A DNA stretch of 64,000 nucleotides from Sacculina carcini (GCA_916048095.2 OU696571.1:7448001-7512000), one strand, 5' to 3'; positions 34,725 to 46,698 are shown, numbered from the stretch's first letter. Notes: generated from the sequence alone by a model not told the origin. A program made the numbers and translations.

Positions 34725-35267
34725 ACATTTGTATCTCCACTCTTGCACAATAGAATCACTTTGGCAATTTTCATGAACATGATATTACCAAACCTTTTGT
34801 CAGCCAACTCTTCTATTTACGATGTTGAGCGTTTCTCATTTTGTATGGAAAATATTTATCGATGAGTGCGACAAATATTTCAAGAAAATTATTGAAACTA
34901 GATTCTGCATCATTTGTGCAAATAACATCCCAGCTGAGCTCCTGGAGGTCATTTACAAAATTGATCTTAGCTGAGTCCGTTATTTGTCTTGAGTACGACG
35001 AGTCTTCACCCTCAGGTGTGTTGTTTTTGTATGTTGCTATTGCGAACACTGGCAGGTGATCACTGATGTCACTTATGATAGTACCACTGTGTTTTTGGGT
35101 GTTGTAAATGAATGCAGTATCTAATTTAAATAATTTTCTTGAAATAGTTGTCGCACTTATCGATAAACATTTTCCATACAAAATGAGAAACGCTCACCAT
35201 CGTAACTAGAAGAATTGGCTGACAAAAGGTTAGGTAATATCAGGTTTACAAAAAAATACCTCATATC
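34725..35267 (-). pseudogene. L2-like element C: endonuclease C-terminal end and linker, with inverted duplication
   Basis: Minus-strand coding piece with KHSGTIISDISDHLPVFAI (the conserved terminal block of APE endonucleases: SD-x-SDHLPVF). The linker region leads to the RT start (KVILLCKSGDT), which continues beyond gypsy element 3. Between this block and the hAT-like element lies an unexpected 150-170 bp segment (about 35100-35260) that is an inverted, diverged copy of 34780-34925. It displaces the coding sequence that should directly follow the endonuclease piece at 46809. Confidence 0.72.
34780..35260. repeat. Inverted repeat inside L2-like element C
   Basis: Arm 34785-34925 (CCTTTTGTCAGCCAA, CGTTTCTCATTTTGTATGGA, GACAAATATTTCAAG) is matched by the reverse complement of about 35105-35245 with scattered differences. 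The roughly 180-bp spacer is the end of the endonuclease. The arms could fold into a long hairpin in RNA or DNA. Confidence 0.75.
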
Positions 35268-35771
35268 TAGGGCTGTCAAAAGTTAATAAAGTTAGTTTTT
35301 CGCCTAAGGGTCACTTTTTCATAAGATGCCTAAAACTGCAAGAAAAAGTTGTGTACGATAAATATTTAAAAAGTTATTAAGTTACCAAAAGTTACTTTTT
35401 CATCGTTAGGTTACTTTTTTAGCTTTTAGGTTACTTTTTTATCGTCAGGTTACCTTTTGTTATTTTTCTTGTTATTAGGTCACTTTACCACGAAGTTTGG
35501 TGACTTTTCGCAGATAAGAGGCACAAAACGGTATAAATAAGGATAAAATAGGAAAAGAGATGGAATATCAGGTCTGAAGATAAAGAAATGTGAACATTTC
35601 TGCTGTTAGGATTTAGCAATTGATATTCATCTTAATATCCGTGCTACTCGATATTTATACGTTTTTGGGTACGCAGGTACGTAATTCCATTTTAGGAAAT
35701 GTCCACGAACCGGAGGGTGTCGTGAGATGTTTGAAGCGTGGTATAGTACGATATATGATCTCTCTATACTA

Positions 35772-36901
35772 TACCATTTACAAGTCAATTTGGCAAAAGT
35801 GAAAATCAATTTGGCAAAAGTGAAATTCAATTTGGCAAAAGTGAAAATCAATTTGGCAAAAGTGAAATTCAATTTGGCAAAAGTGAAAATCAATTTGGCA
35901 AAAGTGAAAATCAATTTGGCAAAAGTGAAAATCAATTTGGTAATTCTTACAAATTTAGGTGGTAGTCGCATTGATAATGCATAATCATATTGTTTATTAG
36001 TGTTTTAGTAACAAATTTATTACTCATGCAAATGATATCAATTAATGTTTTATGTTTAAGAATATATATAGTTTAAGAAGCTGCCATGTAGGGATATATT
36101 TGTTGATGAAGTCCCTTATATTTGCATCAAAATGATCTTTTAAGTGATTTGGATTAGCTCCGATTCAAGGTTAATAATAAAATAAACTATACAATTTACA
36201 ATTTCATTCGTCCCAATTGAAATCAAAATTGTCCCAGCTAGAACCACAATGTATGTTATTGATTTTACATTAAATATCAAACTTAGTTGTTGTTAGTACA
36301 TTTTATTGTATTTCACATGAACAATTTAGCATTAGTCGTAAAACACAGATATTTACTACTTACTATGTATTATACAATTATGTGCTATGGTATGTACTAC
36401 AACTACAATGCAGATATGTACCGTAATTACTTACTTTATGAGGAACTCTATCAGCCAATATATCAATGTCAGCGTATATACCACCAGCGCGTGTACTTAA
36501 ATTATAGCAACAAAGCAGGATATCTCAAATCAACACAATCACAACGCAACATGGCCCACTAAAACACCTGCACTAACAAACACGCACGAACGTTCTGCGC
36601 AAACAACTGCCCCATGGCGCGCACTGCCCTACGGCGCGCACTGCCCCACCCCCTGTATCCCCCTGCTCGCTCATAGCACGTGCATACAACATACACACTA
36701 CCTACACTCACACTCACACTACCTACACTCACACTCACACTACCTCGCACACACAAATGGACACCATATACAAAAATATATACCGTACAATATTAAACAT
36801 AGTACAGATGGCTAGCAACGACAAGCGCTATTCGCACGTGATGCCAGAACACTTGCCATAAGCTGGATTGTACCGTCTCTGAAAGTGTGATGTTTCTGTA
36901 G

Positions 36902-36943
<42 letters not shown>

Positions 36944-37861
36944 ACGATTTGCTCGCGAGTGCTCTCCGAGAACAGTGACTATACGCTGACATTGATATTG
37001 GCTGATAGAGTGCGCGCCATAGGGCAGTTGTTTGCACAGAACGTTCGTGCGTGTTTGTTAGTGCAGGTGTTTTAGTGGGCCATGTTGCGTTGTGATTGTG
37101 TTGAGTTGTGATATCTTGCTTTGTTGCTAGAATTTAAGCGCACGCGCTGGTGGTATATACGCTGACATTGCTATATTGGCTGATAGAGTTCCTCATAAAG
37201 TAAGTAATTACGGTACATATCTGCATTGTAATTGTAGTACATACCATAGCACATAATTGTATAATACATAGTAAGTAGTAAATATCTGTGTTTTACGACT
37301 AATGCTAAATTGTTCATGTGAAATACAATAAAATGTACTAACAACAACTAAGTTTGATATTTAATGTAAAATCAATAACATACATTGTGGTTCTAGCTGG
37401 GACAATTTTGATTTCAATTGGGACAAATGAAATTGTAAAATGTATAGTTTATTTTATTATTAACCTTGAATCGGAGCTAATCCAAATCACTTAAAAGATC
37501 ATTTTGATGCAAATATAATGGACTTCATCAACAAATATATCCCTACATGGCAGCTTCTTAAACTATATATATTCTTAAACCTAAAACATTAATTGATATC
37601 ATTTGCATGAGTAATAAATTTGTTACTAAAACACTAATAAACAATATGATTATGCATTATCAATGCGACTACCACTAAATTTGTAAGAATTACCAAATTG
37701 ATTTTCACTTTTGCCAAATTGATTTTCACTTTTGCCAAATTGAATTTCACTTTTGCCAAATTGATTTTCACTTTTGCCAAATTGATTTTCACTTTTGCCA
37801 AATTGAATTTCACTTTTGCCAAATTGATTTTCACTTTTGCCAAATTGACTTGTAAATGGTA
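35772..37861. mobile_element. Foldback (long-TIR) element 1, TA-flanked
   Basis: 2090-bp near-palindrome: arms of about 850 bp (35772-36622 and 37010-37861) around a loop of about 390 bp containing a (TG)n run. Each end is TACCATTTACAAG followed by a tandem array of a 21-bp unit, CAATTTGGCAAAAGTGAAAAT (some units end AAATT). Flanked by TA (35770-35771, 37862-37863). No transposase. TA duplication suggests mobilisation by a Tc1/mariner-type enzyme. Open frames reading NLAKVKI repeats are by-products of the 21-bp array, not a protein gene. Confidence 0.8.
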
Positions 37862-37897
37862 TAGATTCATTCATTCTATCTAGATTCATTCATTCTA

Positions 37898-38967
37898 TAC
37901 CATTTACAAGTCAATTTGGCAAAAGTGAAAATCAATTTGGCAAAAGTGAAATTCAATTTGGCAAAAGTGAAAATCAATTTGGCAAAAGTGAAAATCAATT
38001 TGGCAAAAGTGAAAATCAATTTGGCAAAAGTGAAAATCAATTTGGTAATTCTTACAAGTTTAGGTGGTAGTCGCATTGATAATGCATAATCATATTGTTT
38101 ATTAGTGTTTTAGTAACAAGTTTATTACTCATGCAAATGATATCAATTAATGTTTTATGTTCAAGAATATATATAGTTTAAGAAGCTGTCATGTAGGGAT
38201 ATATTTGTTGGTGAAGTCCATTATATTAGCATCAAAATGATCTATTAAGTGATTGGGCTTAGCTCCGATTCAAGGTTAATAATAAAATAAACTATACTTT
38301 TTACAATTTCATTTGTCCCAATTGAGATCAAAATTGTCCCAGTTAGAACCACAATGTATGTTATTGATTTGACATTAAATATCAAACTTAATTGTTATCA
38401 GTAAATTTTATTGTATTTCACATGAACAATTTAGCATTAGTCGTAAAACACAGATATGTACTACTTACTATGTACTATACAATTATGTGCTATGGTATGT
38501 ACTACAATTACAATGCAGATATGTACCGTAATTACTTACTTTATGAGGAACTCTATCAGCCAATATATCAATGTCAGCGTATATATCACCAGCGCGTGTA
38601 CTTAAATTCTAGCAACAAAGCAAGATATCACAACTCAACACAATCACAACGCAACATGGCCCACTGAAACACATTCACTAACAAACACGCACAAACGTTC
38701 TGCGCAAACAACTGCCCTATGGCGCGCACTGCCCCACCCCCTGTATCCCCCTGCTCGCTCATAGCACGTGCATACAACATACACACTACCTACACTCACA
38801 CTCACACTACCTCGAACACACAAATGGACACCATATACAAAATATATACCGTACTATATTAAACATAGTACAGATGGCTAGCAACGACAAGCGCTATTCG
38901 CACGTGATGCCTGAACACTTGCCATAAGACGGAATGTACCGTCTCTGAAAGTGTGATGTTTCTGTAG

Positions 38968-39031
<64 letters not shown>

Positions 39032-39414
39032 ACGATTTGCTCGCGAGTGCTCTCCGAGAACAGTGACTATACGCTGACACTGATATATTGGCTGATAGAG
39101 TGCGCGCCATAGGGCAGTTGTTTGCACAGAAGAATATATATATTTTCTTGAACATAAAACATTAATTGATATCATTTGCATGAGTAATATATTTGTTACT
39201 AAAACACTAATAAACAATATGATAATGCATTATCAATGCGACTACCACCTAAATTTGTAAGAATTACCAAATTGATTTTCACTTTTGCCAAATTGATTTT
39301 CACTTTTGCCAAATTGATTTTCACTTTTGCCAAATTGATTTTCACTTTTGCCAAATTGATTTTCACTTTTGCCAAATTGATTTTCACTTTTGCCAAATTG
39401 ACTTGTAAATGGTA
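37898..39414. mobile_element. Foldback element 2, right arm shortened
   Basis: 1517 bp; left end and arm as in element 1, including the 21-bp array (six or seven units), but the right arm lacks its middle (after about 39130 the sequence jumps to the terminal part). Separated from element 1 by only 36 bp containing ATTCATTCATTCTA repeats. Flanked by TA (37896-37897, 39415-39416). Confidence 0.78.
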
Positions 39415-39821
39415 TAGATTCCATTCATTTCTACGTGTATTTCACTTTTATATTAGCTTACCACTTTAAATTTCATTTTGATGGTTATGCTCCATTTTGC
39501 GATGTTAGCCAAATAATATTGAGTCACTTTTTGGTGGTTTGTTGTAAGAATGGTACCAGATCGAAGAAAGGGTGGAAAATAGTACCAGCTCGAAAAGAGG
39601 ATAAAAAGAAGGACTGGTGTATTTTCTTCCTTCATAACTGCAAACAAAAATGGACCTTTTTTGAAGGAGGTTAATTTTACGAAGGTTAGGTTATTTTAGG
39701 TTACTTTTGTATTTGCTATTAGGTTAATTTTTTAGGTTCACAAACAAACCGTGTATTTCATATAGCGCACTAATCAGCAAAGGCGTGATAAACATTTGAT
39801 ATAGCGATGCAAAAGTAATAA

Positions 39822-40128
39822 TGTTATGAAATCTTGGCTATTTTTGTGCGTTCATCTGGCAGCGCTGTGGGTATTTTCTGTATAACAACAACAACATATT
39901 TTGTCTTTCACCATCGTGTTTTGCGTGCACATCTCCGGGTATATTTGTGTGTTAAATATTCTGTAAATAGCTCATTTTGGGCAATCATTTTGCTTAATTG
40001 TGTACTTACAATTATCCTGTATATATAACGTTTTATGGTTCACATATATATTTGTACTTTCTTTTGTTTCAGGAGATTTGTGTTTTGTGATGAATAAAGC
40101 CTATCGTTGAGGCCAATCTTTCATAACA
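39822..40128 (+). repeat. 5' LTR of gypsy element 4
   Basis: TGTTATGAAATC ... TTCATAACA. Contains TATATATAA at about 40019-40027 (TATA-like) and AATAAA at 40093-40098 (polyadenylation signal). U5 after the signal is very short (30 bp). Confidence 0.9.
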
Positions 40129-40145
40129 ATTTATTCATCACAAAA
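40083..40145 (+). promoter_or_regulatory. Possible self-priming hairpin across the LTR/internal border
   Basis: TTTTGTGATGAATAAA (40083-40098) pairs perfectly with TTTATTCATCACAAAA (40130-40145) across a 31-base loop containing the LTR end. The downstream arm sits where the PBS should be. Self-primed reverse transcription through pairing of the RNA leader with the PBS is known for Tf1 of fission yeast and relatives; whether that applies here is inference. Confidence 0.5.
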
Positions 40146-40158
40146 ACAATCCGATAAG

Positions 40159-43010
40159 ATGGAACGCTTTCTCAAACCAGAGAGGTTGGACTGTGACCCG
40201 TCCTCGTCTTCAGCGACACAAGAGTGGAAATACTGGTTCAAAACTTTAACTAAAAACTACTTGTAAACTCGAGTTTTTTCTGACAGTCGTTCCTCAAGGA
40301 AGCGCCAACAAGTTGGGACTACTAGTCAATTTTGTGTCCTCAAAGGTGTACGATACTATTTCTGACTGTGATACGTACGAAAAAGCTATAAAGTGTCTCA
40401 AGTCGCAGTATGTCAGACCGTCAAACGAAGTGTTTGCCCGTCACCGACTGGCCACTCGGCGTCAGCAGGTGGGAGAGTCTCTTGACGAATATTTTCAGGC
40501 TCTCAAAGTTCTCAGCAGAGAGTGCAATTTCCAGGCCGTCACTTCAACGAAATATTGTGAAGAGTCTATACGTGACGCATTCATTGCTGGACTTCAGTCG
40601 TCAGCTATACGACAGCGCCTCCTGGAGAATACAGCATTGGAACTGACTACCATGTTTGACCAAGCGCGACCTCTACACCATTTACAAGTCAATTTGGCAA
40701 AAGTGAAAATCAATTTGGCAAAAGTGAAATTCAATTTGGCAAAAGTGAAAATCAATTTGGCAAAAGTGAAATTCAATTTGGCAAAAGTGAAAATCAATTT
40801 GGCAAAAGTGAAAATCAATTTGGCAAAAGTGAAAATCAATTTGGTAATTCTTACAAATTTAGGTGGTAGTCGCATTGATAATGCATAATCATATTGTTTA
40901 TTAGTGTTTTAGTAACAAATTTATTACTCATGCAAATGATATCAATTAACGTTTTATGTTTAAGAATATATATAGATTAAGAAGCTGCCATGTAGGGATA
41001 TATTTGTTGATGAAGACCATTATATTTGCATCAAAATGATCTTTTAAGTGATTTGGATTAGCTCCGATTCAAGGTTAATAATAAAATAAACTATACATTT
41101 TACAATTTCATTCGTCCCAATTGAAATCAAAATTGTCCCAGCTAGAATGTATGTTATTGATTTTAAATTAAATATCAAACCTAGTTGTTGTTAGTACATT
41201 TTATTGTATTTCACATGAACAACTTAGCATTAGTCGTAAAACACAGATATTTACTACTTACTATGTACTATACAATTATGTGCTATGGTATGTACTACAA
41301 TTACAATGCAGATATGTACCGTAATTACTTACTTTATGAGGAACTCTATCAGCCAATATAGCAATGTCAGCGTATATACCACCAGCGCGTGTACTTAAAT
41401 TCTAGCAACAAAGCAGGATATCTCAAATCAACACAATCACAACGCAACATGGCCCACTAAAACACCTTCACTAACAAACACGCACGAACGTTCTGCGCAA
41501 ACAACTGCCCCATGGCGCGCACTGCCCTATGGCGCGCACTGCCCTATGGCGCGCACTGCCCTATGGCGCGCACTGCCCCACCCCCTGTATCCCCCTGCTC
41601 GCTCATAACACGTGCATACAACATACATGCACTCACACTACCTCGCACACACAAATAGACACCATATACAAAAATATATACCGTACCATATTAAACATAG
41701 TACAGATGGCTAGCAACGACAAGCGCTATTCGCACGTGATGCCAGAACACTTGCCATAAGCTGGATTGTACCGTCTCTGAAAGTGTGATGTTTCTGTAGA
41801 TGTGTGTGTGTGTGTGTGTGTGCGTGTGTGTGTGTGTGTGCACGATTTGCTCGCGAGTGCTCTCCGAGCACAGTGACTATACGCTGACATTGATATATTG
41901 GCTGATAGAGTGCGCGCCATAGGGCAGTTGTTTGCACAGAACGTTCGTGCGTGTTTGTTAGTGCAGGTGTTTTAGTGGGCCATGTTGCGTTGTGATTGTG
42001 TTGAGTTGTGATATCTTGCTTTGTTGCTAGAATTTAAGTGCACGCGCTGGTGGTATATACGCTGACATTGCTATATTGGCTGATAGAGTTCCTCATAAAG
42101 TAAGTAATTACGGTACATATCTGCATTGTAATTGTAGTACATACCATAGCACATAATTGTATAGTACATAGTAAGTAGTAAATATCTGTGTTTTACGACT
42201 AATGCTAAGTTGTTAATGTGAAATACAATAAAATGTACTAACACAACTAAGTTTGATATTTAATGTAAAATCAATAACATACATTGTGGTTCTAGCTGGG
42301 ACAATTTTGATTTCAATTGGGACAAATGGAATTGTAAAATGTATAGTTCATTTTATTATTAACCTTGAATCGGAGCTAATCCAAATCACTTAAAAGATCA
42401 TTTTGATGCAAATATAATGGACTTCATCAACAAATATATCCCTACATGGCAGCTTCTTAAACTATATATATTCTTAAACATAAAACATTAATTGATATCA
42501 TTTGCATGAGTAATAAATTTGTTACTAAAACACTAATAAACAATATGATTATGCATTATCAATGCGACTACCACCTAAATTTGTAAGAATTACCAAATTG
42601 ATTTTCACTTTTGCCAAATTGATTTTCACTTTTGCCAAATTGATTTTCACTTTTGCCAAATTGATTTTCACTTTTGCCAAATTGATTTTCACTTTTGCCA
42701 AATTGAATTTCACTTTTGCCAAATTGATTTTCACTTTTGCCAAATTGACTTGTAAATGGTATAGAGTCGGCTCGGAATAACTGTTGTCTACGGTGAAACT
42801 CATGCGGCATGTGTCCCGGCCGACTCACTCTGTGAAGATAATGACACCACTGCTGTTACATGTGCTGTGAGTGCGAAATGTTTCTTTTGTGGTTTACAAA
42901 GACACCCTCGCTCAAGGTGTCCTGCTCGAGAAGATGTCTGTCATTAATCTCGGAAAACTGGTCATTTTGCCAAAGTGTGTCGTGGAAGGCCGACAACAGC
43001 TGCTGCAAAT
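40159..43010 (+). pseudogene. gag: Gypsy element 4: Gag, split by foldback element 3
   Basis: ATG at 40159 starts MERFLKPERLDCD. A stop and frame change follow around 40264-40290, then the capsid region (ANKLGLLVNFVSSKVYDTI, YVRPSNEVFARHRLATRRQ, ESIRDAFIAGL) to 40675. Foldback element 3 sits between 40676 and 42761; the frame is continuous at the TA target. After it come a knuckle (CFFCGLQRHPRSRC) and, in another frame, a second one (KTGHFAKVC). Gag/pol appear to have been in one or overlapping frames. Confidence 0.75.
40676..42761. mobile_element. Foldback element 3, TA-flanked
   Basis: 2086 bp, nearly identical in layout to foldback element 1: CACCATTTACAAG / TACCATTTACAAG ends, 21-bp arrays (about eight units each), arms of about 850 bp and a (TG)n-bearing loop. 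TA at 40674-40675 and 42762-42763. The gag frame of the host gypsy is continuous if the element and one TA are set aside, which fixes the ends and the 2-bp duplication. Confidence 0.85.
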
Positions 43011-44249
43011 ACAGACGTGGATTCTGGCGGCAAAATGATAGCATCTACTACGTCGGCAGCCACTCCGAGCTCATTGTCAAAGGCGGCTGTGAAGGTTTTC
43101 ATTGCTAACGAGGAGGTTGACGGTCTCGTAGATAGTGGTAGCTCGGAAAGTTTCATTCATCCGTGTCTCGTTAAACGCCACTCGCCAACTGTTCAGCCAT
43201 CACCCAGTACTGTTTCCATGGCTTCAACTTCGTTCTCCACGCGAACGTCTGGACACTGTCTGGTCAATATCAGAGTTAATGGTCGACAATACGATAGGGT
43301 GCGTTTGACAGTCCTGCCTCAATTGTGTTCAGATATTATTCTGGGTCAAGATTTTCAGCAGATGCATGACAATATCGTTTTGAAGTACGGAGGAGATCTG
43401 CCACCTCTCGTTGTCTGTGGCTTCAGTGCCATGAAAGTGGACCCACCTGAACTTTTCAAAAACATGACAGAAGATTGTCATCCGATTCCAACCAAGTCCA
43501 GGAGGTACTCACATCAAGATCGGTTGTTCATCGAGAAAGAGACTCAGCGGCTGTTGAAGGAATGAGTCATTGAACCGTCAAATTCTCCTTGGCGTGCACA
43601 GATTGTTGTGGTCAAAGATGGCACGAAGAAATGACGCATGGCTGTTGATTATTCGCAGACAGTAAACAAGTTCACGCTTCTCGACAGCTACCCGTTACCA
43701 CGAATTGACGATACCGTGGACAAAATTGCGCGTTACCGAATTTTCAGCACGATAGACTTGAGGAGTGCGTATCATCAGATCCCGATTCAGAATGAAGACA
43801 AGCCATATACGGCGTTTCAAGCTGGCGGCCGTTTATATCAGTTTACTCGAATTCCATTCGGAGTTACGAACGGCGTCGCCTGCTTCCAACGGATCATGGA
43901 TTCTTTGATTCAGGAAAAACAGCTCTCTGGGACGTTTGCCTACTTGGATGACGTCACCATATGTGGTATGACTCAAGAAAAGCATGACTCAAACCTTGAA
44001 AAATTCATGGCAGCGGCGAAAAGAAGAAACATCAGCTACAACGATGAAAAATGCTCATTCTCGACAAAGTGTCTCAGTATTCTAGGCTATGTGGTGGAAG
44101 ATGGCAAGAAACGCCCAGATCCAGAGAGACTTCGTCCTCTACGCGAATTATCTGTACCCAAGGACAGAAAGTCACTGAATCGAACATTGGGTTTGTTTGC
44201 GTATTATTCGCATTGGATCCACAACTACTCTCAGAAGGTTATCCGTTAA
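42975..44249 (+). pseudogene. pol: Gypsy element 4: protease and reverse transcriptase
   Basis: Protease DSGSSESFIHP near 43132, then a linker to RT. Two in-frame TGA codons, at 43563-43565 and 43632-43634, interrupt one frame that runs from 42975 to 44249. RT blocks: the region after RMAVDYSQTVNKFT, DLRSAYHQIPI, FGVTNGVACFQRIMD, the core box AYLDDVTICG, and the connection LGYVVEDGKKRPDPER. At about 44240 a local repeat of CCGTTAAG shifts the frame into RNase H. Confidence 0.83.
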
Positions 44250-44252
44250 GGA

Positions 44253-46382
44253 TCACCCGTTAAGCAGCACCACTACTTTTCCAGTCTCCAAGGAAGCTGA
44301 GATCGCTTTCGAAAAACTCAAGAGTGAAATGGAAAATTCAGTAGTGCGAGCGATTGATGAGACACTTCCTTTTGACGTGGAAACTGACGCGTCCGACGTG
44401 GCGATCGCCGCTGTACTGGCCCAGAATGGACGCCCTGCAGCGTTCTTTTCAAGAACATTTCAAGGGCCCGAGAAATTATACGCATCGGTGGAAAAAGAAG
44501 CGCAGGCCATCATCGAAGCAGTCCGTCACTGGCGTCATTATCTAACTGGAAGACGTTTCATCATAAGGACTGATCAGAGATCTGTGAGCTTCATGTTTGA
44601 CAAGCAACATAGAAATAAGATAAAGAACGACAAAATTATGCGTTGGCGTCTAGAGCTGTCCTGTTACGACTACGACATCGTTTTCCGACCCGGTCACGAG
44701 AATGTAACTCCTGACATGTTCTCCAGGCCTCATTGTGGAGCAGCCTGCAGTGGTGCCGATGCGTTGAGGTCTCTCCACGAAGCTTTATGTCATCCTGACG
44801 TCACTCGCCTGTGTCATTTCATCAGGATCAAGAATTTGCCATATTCTGTAGAGGATGTTCGACAGGTCATCCGGTCATGCAAAGTGTGTGCCGAAGTCAA
44901 ACCAAGATTTAATCAACCTGAGAATACTAGTCTAATTAAAGCAACACAACCATTTGAACGTTTAAATATAGACTTCAAGGGACCTTTACCAAGCACAAAT
45001 AAGAATTGCTATTTTCTGAATATCTGTGCTTTTGATTCTTCCATGATTTGCTCTTCCAACACTGATAAACACTGAAATGTATATATTGCAGAGTAATGAA
45101 GATGAAGAAGGAAATGAACTTGCAGCAACACAATTCACAACAGTCAATGTACTACCACTAGCATACGCTCGCTATATCCCGTAAATCCCTGTCCCGTACA
45201 CGTCACATCCTGCACACCCACTCCCTGTCACTTCCCGACGCCGATTCCCCAGGTCGCTGACCTTTACTTGCCCGCACACACGGCGCATGCACAACACCAG
45301 CCAATAGCAAGCAAGCACGCCTGTGACGTCACTAAGCACGCGCACGAACGCACAAAACACGCTCGCCAGCACAAACACACGAACATTCACTCCTCACTTA
45401 AATCACACAGCCAATGAAACAGCTAATTATCAAATACTTTCTCACACTGTATCAACAACAAAACATACAATATTCACTGCTGCCACACCTCCACCTGATT
45501 CTCAAGAATCACACAAGTAACACTGGCGCTGTTGACAAATTATTTCGCTTCTCCTTAGTAGATTTTTTCATCGACTGCCTTGCGCATCTATTCTCCATTT
45601 TTGGTATGCCGGCATACATACACAGCGACAGAGGATCGTCTTTCATGAGCAGGGAGGTTCAAGATTTCTTAATGAGAAAAGGAATAGCGTGCAGCAGAAC
45701 AACGAGCTATAATCCACAAGGAAATGGTCAGGTTGAGCGTTTTAACGGAGTCATATGGAAAAGTGTTTTGATGGCTCTGAAGTCTCGTGGTCTTCAGACA
45801 CAGCACTGGCAGACTGTTTTGCCGGATGTTCTGCATTCTATACGCTCGTTGTTGTGCACATCTATCAATTCAACTCCACATGAAAGATTATTCAACTTCA
45901 CACGACGTTCTTCTTCAGGTGCGTCGGTTCCTTCTTGGCTCTGTCATCCAGGTTCTGTTCTTCTGAAGCGCCACGTACGGGCAAGCAAAAATGAACCTCT
46001 TGTTGAAGAAGTGAAACTCATACAGGCAAATTCACATTATGCTCATATTCGAAATCGAGCAGGTGTCGAAACGACCGTATCTACAAGACATTTGGCACCA
46101 TCACATATTTCTACTGATCGTGAGTCTACTGTTATCTCCAGTGATGCTGTGAATGAACCGGCGACTCGAGGTGACGCGTCGAGCCCTACCACTCCGGCGA
46201 ATACTGATTTTTCAAACTCAGATCCTTCCGGACCACAGGCATCCAGACACTCGGGTGAGACTGGTGGCGAAGCAAACGACGAAAGTAGAGTCGAAGCTGG
46301 TGATGAGGTTCAGACTGTCCGAAGGTCGAGTCGCGTCCGTAGACCGCCCAGTCGTTTTGGAGACTATGTTTGCGATTTATAG
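44253..46382 (+). pseudogene. pol: Gypsy element 4: RNase H and integrase, split by a 505-bp insert
   Basis: RNase H: DVETDASDVAIAAVLAQ, EKEAQAIIEAVRHWRHYL, RTDQRSVSFMF. Integrase finger: HEALCHPDVTRLCHFI, CKVCAEVK. First catalytic Asp in LNIDFKGPLP. After FLNI (45023) foreign sequence intervenes to 45528, then the core resumes with VDKLFRF. Next come HSDRGSSFMS (second Asp) and PQGNGQVERFNGVIW (Glu). A long tail ends SSRVRRPPSRFGDYV, a conserved ending in related elements. The frame after 45540 is open to 46382. Confidence 0.83.
45024..45528 (+). other. 505-bp foreign segment inside integrase of gypsy element 4
   Basis: Unrelated to Pol. A TTGCAG followed by a 31-codon open stretch (NEDEEGNELAATQFTTVNVL, ending at TAA 45181-45183) looks like a splice acceptor plus terminal exon. 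The remainder is CA-rich with many ACAC/GCAC words. No terminal inverted repeats or target duplication were identified. Confidence 0.55.
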
Positions 46383-46392
46383 AGGGGGAGAT

Positions 46393-46698
46393 TGTTATGA
46401 AATCTTGGCTATTTTTGTGCGTTCATCTGGCAGCGCTGTGGGTATTTTCTGTATAACAACAACAACATATTTTTTTTTCACCATCGTGTTTTGCGTGCAC
46501 ATCTCCGGGTATATTTGTGTGTTAAATATTCTGTAAATAGCACATTTTGGGCAATCATTTTGTTTAATTGTGTACTTACAATTATCCTGTATATATAACG
46601 TTTTATGGTTCACATATATATTTGTACTTTCTTTTGTTTCAGGAGATTTGTGTTTTGTGATGAATAAAGCCTATCGTTGAGGCCAATCTTTAATAACA
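46393..46698 (+). repeat. 3' LTR of gypsy element 4
   Basis: Copy of the 5' LTR with a few changes (A/T near 46542, T run at 46471-46479, TTAATAACA end). Confidence 0.9.

Larger units (their letters stand above)
39822..46698 (+). mobile_element. Ty3/gypsy element 4, interrupted by a foldback element
   Basis: Plus-strand element with LTRs 39822-40128 and 46393-46698 (about 306 bp, roughly 1.5% different) and TSD AATAA (39817-39821, 46699-46703). The PPT AGAGGGGGAGAT precedes the 3' LTR. No tRNA-type PBS follows the 5' LTR; instead TTTATTCATCACAAAA (40130-40145) is the exact reverse complement of LTR bases 40083-40098. Gag is cut by foldback element 3 (40676-42761) and integrase by a 505-bp foreign segment (45024-45528). 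Several stops make it inactive. It lies in hAT-like element 3. Confidence 0.9.

Noticed and set aside
35780-35945. Regular short direct repeats, CRISPR-like at first glance
   Set aside because: Units are head-to-tail without spacers, in a eukaryotic context, and mirrored at the other end of the element.
35727-35984. Open frames with repeated NLAKVKI / FTFAKLI heptapeptides
   Set aside because: Direct translation of the 21-bp array at the ends of the foldback elements, open on both strands because 21 is a multiple of three. Not a repeat protein.
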